64,000 bases of DNA from Pseudolactococcus sp041800635 (GTDB lineage Bacteria; Bacillota; Bacilli; Lactobacillales; Streptococcaceae): assembly GCA_047833645.1 (NCBI GenBank), contig CP181259.1, forward strand, positions 1,612,001 to 1,676,000, given 5' to 3'. Under the pieces are notes generated by a model. That model did not search any database. It saw nothing but the letters and a program-made list of their open reading frames with translations, and had not been told where the DNA came from. Positions 26,043 to 34,411 of the stretch are shown in pieces. Position 1 is the stretch's first letter. Each line of letters begins with the position of its first letter. The position numbers were made by a program, and so were the translations under genes.

Positions 26043-26333
26043 TTACTTGCTTCGCTTCAAGAAGACCCGGAACTTTTTTAAAAGTTCAAGTTCCTCCTGA
26101 AGATAACGATTTTCCTTCTCTAACAATTTAATCTTATGTTGGGCATCAGCTAGGGCTGTCCCATTGCCTGGAAAAGCACTTTCTCCATATTCTTCAACTT
26201 CTTGAACCCAGCGATAAAGACTATTGGCATGAACCTCAAGCTCTTGGCTGACTTCTTTAACAGAGTAACCCTCTTCAAGAATGAGTTTTACTGCAGAATT
26301 TTTAAATTGTTTATCGAATTTTCTTCTTGCCAT
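26043..26333 (-). CDS. IS3-family OrfA
   Basis: Helix-turn-helix protein of about 96 residues (MARRKFDKQFKNSAVKLI, GYSVKEVSQELEVHANSLYRW) with a leucine-zipper-like tail (KIKLLEKENRYLQEELELL) ending before OrfB. Complete in itself, but useless for transposition without the OrfB core. The upstream end of the element is probably near 26395. Confidence 0.85.
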   Translation of the reverse strand: MARRKFDKQFKNSAVKLILEEGYSVKEVSQELEVHANSLYRWVQEVEEYGESAFPGNGTALADAQHKIKLLEKENRYLQEELELLKKFRVFLKRSK

Positions 26334-26477
26334 AATAAACCTTTCCACGATTTCTCTTAACTTTGTGTCTAGTTTATTACAACCTTTCCATAAATTATAC
26401 AATAGTGACTCTAGAATTTAAGGATAACATCACGCGGAAGCTATCCGCTAATATAAATATAAGGAAATATAATATTA

Positions 26478-26562
26478 TTGACGTAATGAAAGCGATTGTG
26501 ATATAATGGATTTGCCTTAATAAAAGCGCTTTTATTTTTGGTTGATTATGCAAACGGTTGCG
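26478..26562 (+). promoter_or_regulatory. sugar-operon promoter with two LacI/CcpA-type operators
   Basis: TTGACG (26478), 18 bases, TATAAT (26502-26507). Downstream are the palindromes TAAAAGCGCTTTTA (26521-26534) and GCAAACGGTTGCG (26550-26562), the latter resembling MalR or cre sites. Likely the original control region of a maltose or trehalose operon whose first gene was mostly deleted. Confidence 0.6.
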
Positions 26563-26583
26563 TAATTTTTTTCGAATTTTTTG

Positions 26584-26742
26584 GAGGATTCTCAAGCTGG
26601 AATTCAATCCATAAAAGATTCTGGGGCATTACCAATTGGTGTGGGAGATAAAGAAAATTTGGGAAATGATATTGCATTAGTAGAAAGCACTGAAATGCTG
26701 ACTTTTGAATATTTAAAAAAAATTTGGGAGATAAATCATTAA
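26584..26742 (+). pseudogene. beta-phosphoglucomutase, C-terminal fragment
   Basis: 52 codons reading EDSQAGIQSIKDSGALPIGVG … LTFEYLKKIWEINH and a stop. This is the end of PgmB (HAD superfamily), which converts beta-glucose-1-phosphate to glucose-6-phosphate after maltose or trehalose phosphorolysis. The first about 170 residues are absent, and the operator region joins directly to the fragment. Confidence 0.8.
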
Positions 26743-26755
26743 TGTTAAGTGAAAC

Positions 26756-26772
26756 GGTTCTGTTGCAAAGTT
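26756..26772 (+). repeat. solitary IS6-family terminal repeat
   Basis: GGTTCTGTTGCAAAGTT, the end of ISS1/IS1216 elements, lies alone 58 bases before the PTS gene with no transposase. It marks the left border of the segment that ends with the ISS1-like copy at 30993. Confidence 0.8.
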
Positions 26773-26813
26773 CAAATATGTACACAAATATTAATTTTTA
26801 AGGAGATGAGGAA

Positions 26814-28976
26814 ATGAAAAAAATATTTAGCTTTGAGTTTTGGCAAAAATTTGGAAAGGCTTTAATGGTCGTTGTGGCAGTTATGCCAGCGGCAGGTTTG
26901 ATGATCAGTATCGGTAAATCGATTCCGTTGATCAATCCTGATCTTGCACCTTTAGTTACAACGGGTGGCGTGATCGAAAATATTGGTTGGGCAATTATCG
27001 GAAATTTACATCTTTTATTTGCACTAGCGATAGGTGGTAGTTGGGCAAAAGAACGAGCAGGGGGAGCATTCGCTGCGGGGATCTCATTTATATTGATCAA
27101 TCGGATCACAGGAGCAATTTTTGGTGTGACTAATGAGATGTTGGCAAATGAAGACGCATTTACGCATACCTTGTTTGGCACGAAAATCATGGTTAAAGGG
27201 TTCTTTACCAGTGTATTAGAAGCACCAGCACTAAATATGGGGGTATTTGTTGGTATTATTGCAGGGTTCGTTGGGGCGATGGCCTATAATAAATATTACA
27301 ATTATCGTAAATTACCTGACGCATTATCGTTCTTTAATGGAAAAAGATTTGTTCCTTTTGTAGTTATTTTGTGGTCAACGATTGTTGCATTGATTCTTGC
27401 TATTGTATGGCCGAATGTCCAAGCAGGGATCAATAACTTTGGATTGTGGATTGCAGAGTCAAAAGAAAGCGCTCCCGTTTTAGCACCATTCCTATATGGT
27501 ACATTGGAACGTCTATTGTTACCATTTGGCTTACATCACATGTTGACGATCCCAATCAATTATACGCAGCTGGGTGGTACCTATGAGATATTATCTGGTG
27601 CGCAAGCGGGAACAAAAGTATTTGGACAAGATCCTTTATGGTTGGCGTGGGCGACTGATTTGGTCAACTTGAAAGGCGCCGGCGACATGTCGCAATATGA
27701 ATTCGTATTGAAGAACTGGACACCTGCTCGTTTTAAAGTGGGACAAATGATTGGTTCTTCCGGTATCTTGATGGGATTAGCACTAGCGATGTACCGTAAT
27801 GTTGATCCAGACAAAAAGTCTAAATATATATCAATGTATTTTTCAGCAGCACTTGCAGTTTTCTTAACAGGAGTAACCGAACCATTAGAGTTCATGTTCA
27901 TGTTTGCAGCTGTACCTCTTTACATTGTTTATTCTGTGATCCAAGGGGCAGCTTTTGCAATGGCAGATATTCTACATTTACGTGTCCATTCATTTGGGAA
28001 CATTGAACTATTGACACGTACACCATTAGCGATCAAAGCAGGATTAGGTATCGACTTGCTCAATTTTGTTATCTGTGTCATATTATTTGGAGTATTGACG
28101 TATTTTGTGGCAAACTTTTTGATCAAAAAATTCAATTATGCTACACCAGGACGTAATGGGAACTATAATAACGACAGTGAAGAAACGCCGTCAGGTTCTG
28201 CAACTAATGCAGATCAACAAATCATTAAGATCATCCATTTGTTAGGTGGAAAAGAAAACATCAAGGATGTAGATGCTTGTATGACTCGTTTACGTGTCAG
28301 CGTCGAGGATCCTGGGAAAGTCGGTTCAGAAGAAGAATGGAAACGTGCTGGAGCGATGGGCTTGATCGTTAAGGACAAAGGTGTGCAAGCCGTGTATGGA
28401 CCAAAAGCGGATGTGTTGAAATCGGATATTGAAGATTTACTACAATCAGGCGCTGATATTCCAGAGCCAACAGTTGAGGCAACAAATAAAAATGAGAAGA
28501 ATGAAGAGAAACATGTTTTAGGTATCGAAAAAGAATTATTCACTGTAGCAACTGGTGAGGTAATTGCTTTAACAGATGTGAATGATCCAGTCTTTTCACA
28601 AAAGATGATGGGTGATGGCTTTGCTGTCATTCCTGCCACTGGAGAAGTGACGGCACCACTTTCTGGTAAAATCGTGAGTGTCTTCCCAACCAAGCATGCA
28701 ATTGGCATGCAAACAGCAGAAGGAGCAGAAGTTTTGATCCATATGGGACTGGATACTGTTCAGATGAGCCAGCCAGCGTTTGAGATCTTAGTTTCTGAAG
28801 GCCAAGAAGTAGTAGCAGGAACAACGATTGCTCAGATGAATCTAGATGCAATCAAGAACGAAGGGAAAGAAACGACGATCATAGTAGTCTTTACAGATGA
28901 CAAAGTCAATGGGCTGACCATCAATAAATTAGGAGACACTGAACGAGGAACAGTGATCGGGAAAATAAACTTGTAA
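26814..28976 (+). CDS. PTS glucose/maltose-type transporter, EIICBA
   Basis: Imports and phosphorylates a glucose-type sugar. 720 residues: EIIC (about 1-430) with ten or so membrane segments and FGLHHMLTIPIN and TGVTEPLEFMFMF; EIIB with the phosphocysteine at 489 (VDACMTRLRV); EIIA with the phosphohistidine at 643 (VLIHMGLDTV). Good AAGGAGATGAGG upstream. The C-B-A order and sequence resemble enterococcal glucose and maltose PTS proteins; maltose is favoured only by the neighbouring pgmB fragment. Its original promoter is gone, and transcription may come from 26478. Likely acquired with the IS6-bounded segment. Confidence 0.88.
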   Translation: MKKIFSFEFWQKFGKALMVVVAVMPAAGLMISIGKSIPLINPDLAPLVTTGGVIENIGWAIIGNLHLLFALAIGGSWAKERAGGAFAAGISFILINRITGAIFGVTNEMLANEDAFTHTLFGTKIMVKGFFTSVLEAPALNMGVFVGIIAGFVGAMAYNKYYNYRKLPDALSFFNGKRFVPFVVILWSTIVALILAIVWPNVQAGINNFGLWIAESKESAPVLAPFLYGTLERLLLPFGLHHMLTIPINYTQLGGTYEILSGAQAGTKVFGQDPLWLAWATDLVNLKGAGDMSQYEFVLKNWTPARFKVGQMIGSSGILMGLALAMYRNVDPDKKSKYISMYFSAALAVFLTGVTEPLEFMFMFAAVPLYIVYSVIQGAAFAMADILHLRVHSFGNIELLTRTPLAIKAGLGIDLLNFVICVILFGVLTYFVANFLIKKFNYATPGRNGNYNNDSEETPSGSATNADQQIIKIIHLLGGKENIKDVDACMTRLRVSVEDPGKVGSEEEWKRAGAMGLIVKDKGVQAVYGPKADVLKSDIEDLLQSGADIPEPTVEATNKNEKNEEKHVLGIEKELFTVATGEVIALTDVNDPVFSQKMMGDGFAVIPATGEVTAPLSGKIVSVFPTKHAIGMQTAEGAEVLIHMGLDTVQMSQPAFEILVSEGQEVVAGTTIAQMNLDAIKNEGKETTIIVVFTDDKVNGLTINKLGDTERGTVIGKINL

Positions 28977-29043
28977 AGAATCACAGAAGTTCATGTGTGT
29001 ATTTCATATCGAAAGAATGTGTTCGATGTGTGTAACTCCTAGA

Positions 29044-29101
29044 AGTAAGCCGATAATCCCTGAAATAGGAAAAGCAATTTCGGGATTATTGGCTTATTTT
29101 T
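29044..29101 (+). terminator. terminator after the PTS gene
   Basis: Long stem (AAGCC.ATAATCCC with GGGATTAT.GGCTT) and T-run. Confidence 0.75.
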
Positions 29102-29188
29102 TGAATAAACTACTTTGGGGTCTTTACCTATATGGATCCAGAAGGTGGGAGCAATGTTTCGACCCATCCCATTAAGAAGGAGAATTAT

Positions 29189-30013
29189 ATGAAAATAATG
29201 ACGTTGAATACGCATAGCTGGTTAGAAGAGGAACCACAAGAAAAATTAAAACAGATCGCTCAAAAAATCTGTCATGAACAATATGATGTGATCGCATTGC
29301 AAGAAGTCAATCAAACGATGGACGCAAAACGACTAACCAGTGAGCAGCTGAAGAATTTTAGTCAGGTGCAGGAACAAACGCCTGTCCGCTCGGATAACTT
29401 TGCCTATTGCTTGATCCAGCTCTTAGCAGAACAAGGTGAAACTTACTATTGGAGTTGGGAAATGAGTCATGTCGGCTATGCTATCTATGAGGAAGGCAAT
29501 GCGCTTCTTTCCAAACAACCACTAACTAGTCAAACGCACCTAGTCTCCGAAACAAAAGAAAAAGAGGATTACCATACTCGAAAAATTTTAGTAGGTCAAA
29601 CCTCTGTCAAAACACAATGTATTACTGTAGCAAGCTGTCATTTTTCTTGGTGGGCAGATGAAAAAAGCGGATTTGCATTTGAGTGGAAAGAATTAGAAGC
29701 AAGTTTAGCGCCTCTTACAACACCACTGTATCTATTAGGGGATTTCAACAATCCTGCTGAAGGCAGCGGGTACGATTTAGTGGCAAAAAGTCAGTTGCCT
29801 ATTCGTGATGCTTATCCAATCGCGCAAAAAAAACAAGCTGAAGCAACGATCGAAAAGAGAATCGATGGCTGGGAAAACAATAAAGAGGGGCTACGTATCG
29901 ACTATATTTATGTACCACAAGATTGCTTTGTTACAAGTTATCAACGTATTTTTGACGGGGAAAATGGCCCGATTGTCAGTGATCATTATGGGGTAGCAGT
30001 CACGTTGGAGTGA
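29189..30013 (+). CDS. endonuclease/exonuclease/phosphatase family protein
   Basis: 274-residue phosphodiesterase fold, cytosolic. Motifs: LNTHSW, ALQEVNQT (metal Glu), GDFNNPAEGSGYD (Asp, Asn) and SDHYGV (catalytic Asp-His). Family members cleave DNA, sphingomyelin, inositol phosphates or other phosphodiesters; the substrate is unknown. It follows the PTS gene with a terminator between and has AAGGAGA eight bases before the ATG I chose. Placement behind a PTS gene recurs in enterococci as far as I know, suggesting a sugar-phosphate link (inference). Confidence 0.82.
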   Translation: MKIMTLNTHSWLEEEPQEKLKQIAQKICHEQYDVIALQEVNQTMDAKRLTSEQLKNFSQVQEQTPVRSDNFAYCLIQLLAEQGETYYWSWEMSHVGYAIYEEGNALLSKQPLTSQTHLVSETKEKEDYHTRKILVGQTSVKTQCITVASCHFSWWADEKSGFAFEWKELEASLAPLTTPLYLLGDFNNPAEGSGYDLVAKSQLPIRDAYPIAQKKQAEATIEKRIDGWENNKEGLRIDYIYVPQDCFVTSYQRIFDGENGPIVSDHYGVAVTLE

Positions 30014-30120
30014 AGAGAAACGAAGGAATATTGTCACAATAAGAATATGGGACAAATCTAAAAACCAGGTTTGCTACAGACTCTCGAATAAACGACGGGA
30101 GCAGAAGCAACTCCTTCTTA

Positions 30121-30177
30121 AATAAGCCGAAATGAACAAAAATTTGAAAAGCAATTTTCGTTCATTTCTTCTTATTT
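30121..30177 (+). terminator. terminator after the phosphatase-fold gene
   Basis: GAAATGAAC.AAAATT with AATTTTCGTTCATTTC and flanking AATAAG/CTTATT extend the stem; T-rich end. It stops 9 bases before the IS6 element. Confidence 0.65.
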
Positions 30178-30185
30178 CTCGGAGT

Positions 30186-30993
30186 GGTTCTGTTGCGAAG
30201 TTTGAAAATCAAACTCGCCCTTTCTGAACTCCAAATATCTTAGGCTGGTATTCCCATTAATACCTTGATTTCAGTAGACACCGAAAAGCCGAAGAGCGTT
30301 CCGTTTCTTCGGTTCTTTTTATATATTCCTCGAATGGTCTCCATGCCCTTAATCGTGGAAGAGGCTGTACGGAGACTTTGATAAAATTTATTTCGTCGTT
30401 TAATAGGTCGATGGTCTTGTTCTATTAAATTGTTAAGATACTTCACAGTTCTGTGCTCTGTTTTGGTGTATAATCCGTTTCTCTGTAACTTTCTAAATGC
30501 AGATCCTATAGAGGGTGCTTTATCTGTTACGATGACTCTAGGTTGTCCAAATTGTTTATGGAGTCGCTTTAAGAAAGCATACGCCGCCTGAGTATCTCTT
30601 TTCTTTCGTAACCAGATATCTAAGGTTAGGCCGTCCGCATCAATTGCACGATAAAGATAATGCCAACGTCCCTTAATTTTGATATAGGTTTCGTCCATTT
30701 TCCATGAATAGAAGGACTGTCTATTTTTCTTCTTCCAAAGATAATAGAGGACTTTGCTGTACTCTTGCACCCAACGATAAATCGTAGTATGACAAACATT
30801 TATTCCACGATCATATAACAATTCCTGAACTTCACGATAGCTTAGATTGTAACGCAGGTAGTAACCAACAGCGACAATAATGACGTCTTTTTTGAATTGT
30901 TTGCCTTTAAAATGATTCATTACTCTGTCCTCTCTGTCTTTTTTCTCAATTTTACACTAAAATAGATTTTTTGGAAAACTTTGCAACAGAACC
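30186..30993 (-). mobile_element. ISS1-like IS6-family element
   Basis: 808 bp, exactly the size of ISS1, with ends GGTTCTGTTGC.AAGTTT and AAAACTTTGCAACAGAACC. The transposase is on the minus strand. With the solitary end at 26756 it brackets the PTS segment. Confidence 0.92.
30240..30920 (-). CDS. IS6-family transposase (ISS1 type)
   Basis: 226 residues: N-terminal helix-turn-helix (NLSYREVQELLYDRGINV), then DDE core with WKMDETYIKIKG, VTDKAPS and the region NLIEQDHRPIKRR holding the final Glu. Complete and probably active. It differs at many positions from the IS1216-like copy at 32546, so the two arrived separately. Confidence 0.95.
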   Translation of the reverse strand: MNHFKGKQFKKDVIIVAVGYYLRYNLSYREVQELLYDRGINVCHTTIYRWVQEYSKVLYYLWKKKNRQSFYSWKMDETYIKIKGRWHYLYRAIDADGLTLDIWLRKKRDTQAAYAFLKRLHKQFGQPRVIVTDKAPSIGSAFRKLQRNGLYTKTEHRTVKYLNNLIEQDHRPIKRRNKFYQSLRTASSTIKGMETIRGIYKKNRRNGTLFGFSVSTEIKVLMGIPA

Positions 30994-31385
30994 GTTTCAG
31001 GTAATCTTGTTAGGCTTACGCCTTTCAGGCGGTTAGGGCTTGCCCTAACAACCCAAGAGCAGATTTTAGATAGTTAGCACAAACTAGAACGCCCATAAAA
31101 TCGATTTTAAGACACTATAGAATCATTTTAATACTTTTTCCTAACAACGGACCTTAAAGTCGCTTAAAACGCAAAATAAGGCTTTTTAGGACTATTCAAA
31201 ACCAAAAGAAGGCGAAACATTTAAGTTTTGAACAACTATCCGGAATAAGAGGTAAAACAAGTAAAAGTCAAATGGTATAGACAATGTTAACGCTTTACTT
31301 TTAAGGTGATTTTTAGTTAAATATAGTAAATGTCAAAATAGGTTGGCATTGACAAATCATATCTTTTTAAGAAAGAAAGTAATGT
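30994..31385. other. non-coding, plasmid-like spacer
   Basis: No gene seen. It has the perfect palindrome GTTAGGGCTTGCCCTAAC (31032-31049) and AGGCTTACGCCTttcAGGCG, sequences of a kind common on lactococcal plasmids. A TTGACA near 31350 may be the -35 for the secreted-protein gene. Confidence 0.5.
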
Positions 31386-31970
31386 ATGGACATATCAATG
31401 AGTAAAAAATCTAAATTTGTTTGTTTGGCAATGACTGCACTAATGACAGCAAGTATTTTTATATCTGCGGGGACTAGTGTGTATGCTTCTGAACAGGATC
31501 AAACGACAAGTACTTCGATGACTACTCCTACTGTAAAACAATTTTCTGAACAAGATGTAAATAACTTAGCTAATGAATTGGCTAAAAATTACCCAGAACT
31601 AAGCAAAGAATACTTAACTGAAGGTATTTATAAACAACTTAGAGGAGATTATACTCTTGAACCTCAAGGGATAATGACTCGTGCTGGTTGGCAAGGAGTA
31701 ACTGTAGGTCAAATGGGGGCAGCCATTGATACAGCTATTGCTATTGGACTTGGGATTGGAACAGGAGGGCTTGCAACAGCTGTAGGTACTTTTGGGAAAC
31801 ATGAAGTCCAAAGTGCCATTCGAGTTGCTGTAGCTAAATTTTTAGGCGGAAAATTTTTAAATAGTGTTATCTTGGACTTCGCTATGAACCTTGCCTCTCC
31901 TGGGACATATATTGCTCAGCAATGGGATAAACATGACAAAGTACCTAACAATGGAAGGATAAATTTTTAA
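31386..31970 (+). CDS. Sec-exported bacteriocin-like protein
   Basis: 194 residues. A clear signal peptide (basic MSKKSK, hydrophobic core ending TSVYASEQ) is followed by a Ser/Thr-rich and acidic segment, then about 95 residues rich in Gly, Ala and hydrophobics (TAIAIGLGIGTGGLATAVG) with an amphipathic end. This layout, precursor region then membrane-active module, resembles large Sec-dependent bacteriocins, and the adjacent small membrane protein would suit immunity. No cysteine, no enzymatic motif. I do not recognise the family; a toxin role is inference. A second ATG at 31398 is also possible. It lies between two IS6 elements on plasmid-like DNA. Confidence 0.6.
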   Translation: MDISMSKKSKFVCLAMTALMTASIFISAGTSVYASEQDQTTSTSMTTPTVKQFSEQDVNNLANELAKNYPELSKEYLTEGIYKQLRGDYTLEPQGIMTRAGWQGVTVGQMGAAIDTAIAIGLGIGTGGLATAVGTFGKHEVQSAIRVAVAKFLGGKFLNSVILDFAMNLASPGTYIAQQWDKHDKVPNNGRINF

Positions 31971-31973
31971 AAT

Positions 31974-32144
31974 ATGAATATGAAAGAAGTTGCTAAATTC
32001 ATATTTGTACTCTTCATAGGGTTACTTTTATCCTTTATATTATCCAAGTTTTTTAATTATCACTTTAAATGGTGGATTACCATAGGTGCTTTCTCAGGAG
32101 TGTATTTAGGCTCAAAAATTTTTTCAAAAAAAAATAAAAAATAA
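31974..32144 (+). CDS. small two-helix membrane protein, possible immunity protein
   Basis: 56 residues: helix one (FIFVLFIGLLLSFILSKFF), an aromatic loop (HFKWW), helix two (ITIGAFSGVYLGSKIF) and a Lys/Asn tail. Starts three bases after the preceding stop and shares its transcript, which ends at a strong terminator. Small basic membrane proteins next to bacteriocin genes often give self-protection; here that is inference. Ribosome-binding site (GAAGG) is rather far, so the gene may depend on coupling. Confidence 0.55.
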   Translation: MNMKEVAKFIFVLFIGLLLSFILSKFFNYHFKWWITIGAFSGVYLGSKIFSKKNKK

Positions 32145-32153
32145 TAAATTATG

Positions 32154-32199
32154 AACAAAACGACTTGCCAATAAAAACCTTTGACAAGTCGTTTTGTTT
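32154..32199 (+). terminator. terminator of the bacteriocin-like pair
   Basis: ACAAAACGACTTG with CAAGTCGTTTTGT, 13-bp stem, T-rich tail. Confidence 0.85.
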
Positions 32200-32471
32200 A
32201 TGCTCGTTGGTCTGCTTGACGACAGAAGCAGTCCGCTTGCAAAGCGGATAGAAACTAGAATAGCCCTAGAATGCCCATTTTAGCTTCTAAGCGTCTTTAG
32301 GTGTATTTTAATATAAACGTTCAAGTGTGAAAGAAAAAGCCCTTAGCAGGGCTTTAAAAGCGATTTTACATATGCAAGCCGTTATCTTCTTCTTGTGATT
32401 GCTCTTTCTTGTTTTTTCAGTCCCATAAACGACTATCTTTTTTATTTAGAAAATAGTCTCTTAAACCTGGG
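32200..32471. other. non-coding plasmid-like spacer
   Basis: No gene. Small inverted repeats (GTCCGCTT..AAGCGGA; AAAGCCCT.AGCAGGGCTTT) of the type seen around lactococcal plasmid replication genes. Confidence 0.45.
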
Positions 32472-33280
32472 GGTTCTGTTGCAAAGTTTTAAATCTACTA
32501 TCAAATAAGGTAGAATAATAGAAAAAGATAGCAGGAGGAATGACGATGAATCATTTTAAAGGAAAGCAATTTCAGCAGGATGTGATTATTGTAGCCGTGG
32601 GCTACTATCTTCGTTATAACCTTAGCTATCGTGAAGTTCAAGAAATCTTATATGATCGTGGCATTAACGTTTCTCATACGACGATTTATCGTTGGGTGCA
32701 AGAATATGGCAAACGACTCTATCAAATTTGGAAAAAGAAAAATAAAAAATCCTTTTATTCATGGAAAATGGATGAAACGTACATCAAAATTAAAGGAAAA
32801 TGGCATTATTTGTATCGAGCCATCGATGCAGATGGTTTAACCTTGGATATTTGGTTACGTAAAAAACGGGACACACAAGCAGCCTATGCTTTTCTTAAGC
32901 GGTTAGTGAAGCAGTTTGATGAACCGAAGGTTGTAGTCACAGATAAAGCCCCCTCTATTACAAGTGCCTTTAAGAAACTAAAAGAATACGGCTTTTATCA
33001 AGGGACAGAACATCGTACCATTAAATACCTGAATAATTTGATTGAACAAGACCATCGTCCAGTAAAGAGACGCAATAAATTCTATCGAAGTTTACGCACT
33101 GCCTCTACCACGATTAAAGGCATGGAAGCCATCCGAGGATTATATAAGAAAACCCGAAAAGAAGGCACTCTCTTCGGGTTTTCGGTCTGTACTGAAATCA
33201 AGGTATTATTGGGAATCCCAGCTTAAATCATAGATACCGTAAGGGATTTTATTCTTTATTTAAAACTTTGCAACAGAACC
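32472..33280 (+). mobile_element. IS1216-like IS6-family element
   Basis: 809 bp, the length of IS1216, with ends GGTTCTGTTGCAAAGTTT and AAAACTTTGCAACAGAACC. Opposite orientation to the ISS1-like copy. It cuts into a thioredoxin-like reading frame on its right side. Confidence 0.93.
32546..33226 (+). CDS. IS6-family transposase (IS1216 type)
   Basis: 226 residues with the same DDE layout as the ISS1-like protein (WKMDETYIKIKG, VTDKAPSITSAFKKL, NLIEQDHRPVKRR). The sequence is what I know as IS1216, an element of enterococci and other lactic acid bacteria. ATG at 32546 gives the standard MNHFKGKQF start. Intact. Confidence 0.95.
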   Translation: MNHFKGKQFQQDVIIVAVGYYLRYNLSYREVQEILYDRGINVSHTTIYRWVQEYGKRLYQIWKKKNKKSFYSWKMDETYIKIKGKWHYLYRAIDADGLTLDIWLRKKRDTQAAYAFLKRLVKQFDEPKVVVTDKAPSITSAFKKLKEYGFYQGTEHRTIKYLNNLIEQDHRPVKRRNKFYRSLRTASTTIKGMEAIRGLYKKTRKEGTLFGFSVCTEIKVLLGIPA

Positions 33281-33315
33281 GCATAGACAATAAGTGTTCG
33301 CTTTAACTTTTGCTT
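33281..33315 (-). pseudogene. N-terminal stub of a thioredoxin-like gene cut by IS1216
   Basis: ATG overlaps the stop of the 119-residue gene and reads MDKQKLKRTLIVYAV before entering the IS6 element. It looks like the cytosolic and first membrane part of a membrane-anchored thioredoxin-like (bacteriocin-accessory type) protein. Confidence 0.45.
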
Positions 33316-33388
33316 ATCCATTTATTTTATCCCTCATTTCTTCGTAGAGTTTTTTTGCGCTTACCAAGTCTAGGTTGGTGTATTCTCG
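33314..33388. repeat. 75-bp direct repeat, unit 1
   Basis: Identical to 33802-33876; starts TTATCCATTTATTTTATCCC. Contains the last codons of the 119-residue gene. Confidence 0.9.
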
Positions 33389-33673
33389 AATTTTCTTAAT
33401 CGCTTTTATATCTTCTTCTGAACGAATGAATTGTTCCACGTTTTTAATTTCTTCGTCAGACATTCTTTTTGTATCCTTATTATTTTTTGAATACTTAGTG
33501 TTAATGGCTTGTAGTCCAAGCATTATGGAAATAAGTATTAACCTAATGCTCTTGAAATGAGGAACGGTATCTAAACTACTGACAAAGAAACTAATAATGA
33601 GAAACACTACCAACACAAGTATCACTATCTGAAAATGAATACTGGCTATAATGTGGATTATTTTTGCTTTCAT
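33314..33673 (-). CDS. small membrane protein with L7/L12-like C-terminal motif
   Basis: 119 residues. Two N-terminal membrane helices (FQIVILVLVVFLIISFFV; IRLILISIMLGLQAI), then a soluble tail whose end (IKAIKKIREYTNLDLVSAKKLYEEM) resembles the ribosomal protein L7/L12 C-terminal helix pair, a module found on many small membrane proteins of unknown role. Its last 75 bases are duplicated at 33802. It lies next to fragments of a thioredoxin-like gene, so it may belong to a bacteriocin-accessory or plasmid operon, but no function can be given. Confidence 0.65.
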   Translation of the reverse strand: MKAKIIHIIASIHFQIVILVLVVFLIISFFVSSLDTVPHFKSIRLILISIMLGLQAINTKYSKNNKDTKRMSDEEIKNVEQFIRSEEDIKAIKKIREYTNLDLVSAKKLYEEMRDKING

Positions 33674-33674
33674 A

Positions 33675-33809
33675 TCATTCTCCCTTCAAAAATTTATTTA
33701 AATGGGCTGTATTCGTCCCTGCATACGCCTTGTTTTTGTAAATAAAAGTCGGCACGGTATGGATATTGTATTCATCAATATATTTTCGATTTTTCTCTTG
33801 GTTATCCAT
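33675..33809 (-). pseudogene. C-terminal fragment of a thioredoxin-like protein
   Basis: 44 codons containing YNIHTVPTFIYKNKAYAGT, the cis-proline region of thioredoxin folds, and a normal stop. The CxxC half is absent. Resembles bacteriocin transport accessory (PedC/Bta-like) or DsbA-like proteins. It is joined to the duplicated end of the 119-residue gene. Confidence 0.55.
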
Positions 33810-33876
33810 TTATTTTATCCCTCATTTCTTCGTAGAGTTTTTTTGCGCTTACCAAGTCTAGGTTGGTGTATTCTCG
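33802..33876. repeat. 75-bp direct repeat, unit 2
   Basis: Second copy of the unit at 33314, now detached from its gene, beside the IS982 remnant. Confidence 0.9.
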
Positions 33877-33889
33877 TATAAGTCGTGCT

Positions 33890-34411
33890 ATCCTAATCTT
33901 AAACCACTAAGCATTAGAAAGCGCACGACCTATATGACTTATAATAGCACACTTACAAAAGTTTTTGTTTATTTACTGACAAGCATTGAAGCGATTTATC
34001 AAACAAGCGTTCCACTCGAAATACAAAATCGAAAGAACGTCCATCTTGCAACATCTGACTGTTTAGTGATTACTTGTTACCTGTGGGGAGTGCTTCATTT
34101 TAGTGAAACACTTAAAGCAAAGCACCAATTGGCTCAAAGTCTATTCCCTAATTTTCTAGAATATTCTCGCTTTGTTCGTCGTTGTAATGCACTCTTACCG
34201 AGTATTCAACTCATTCGCCAAGCTCTCGTCTTTAAAGAAGTTGAAGGGATTGATGTGTCTATTATTGACAGCTTTCCCATTACTTTGTGTCAGCCGATTC
34301 GTAATTTTAGAAGCAAAGTTTTGGGCGACTATGCAAATATTGGCTACAATGCTACCAAAGGTCAGTACTTTTATGGCTGTAAATGTCATGCTTTAGTCAG
34401 TGAATCAGGCT
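33890..34411 (+). pseudogene. IS982-family transposase, C-terminus replaced
   Basis: First about 158 residues of an IS982-type transposase (ATSDCLVITCYLWGVLHF, FSRF-like RFVRRCNALLP, VSIIDSFPITLCQ with the first Asp). It breaks off at SESG, where sequence changes to the 3' part of the IS5-like element. Not functional. Confidence 0.88.

Noticed and set aside
26745..31000. Target-site duplication around the IS6-bounded PTS segment
   Set aside because: The flanks share only TGAAAC in inverted orientation, not an 8-bp repeat, so a simple composite transposition is not supported.
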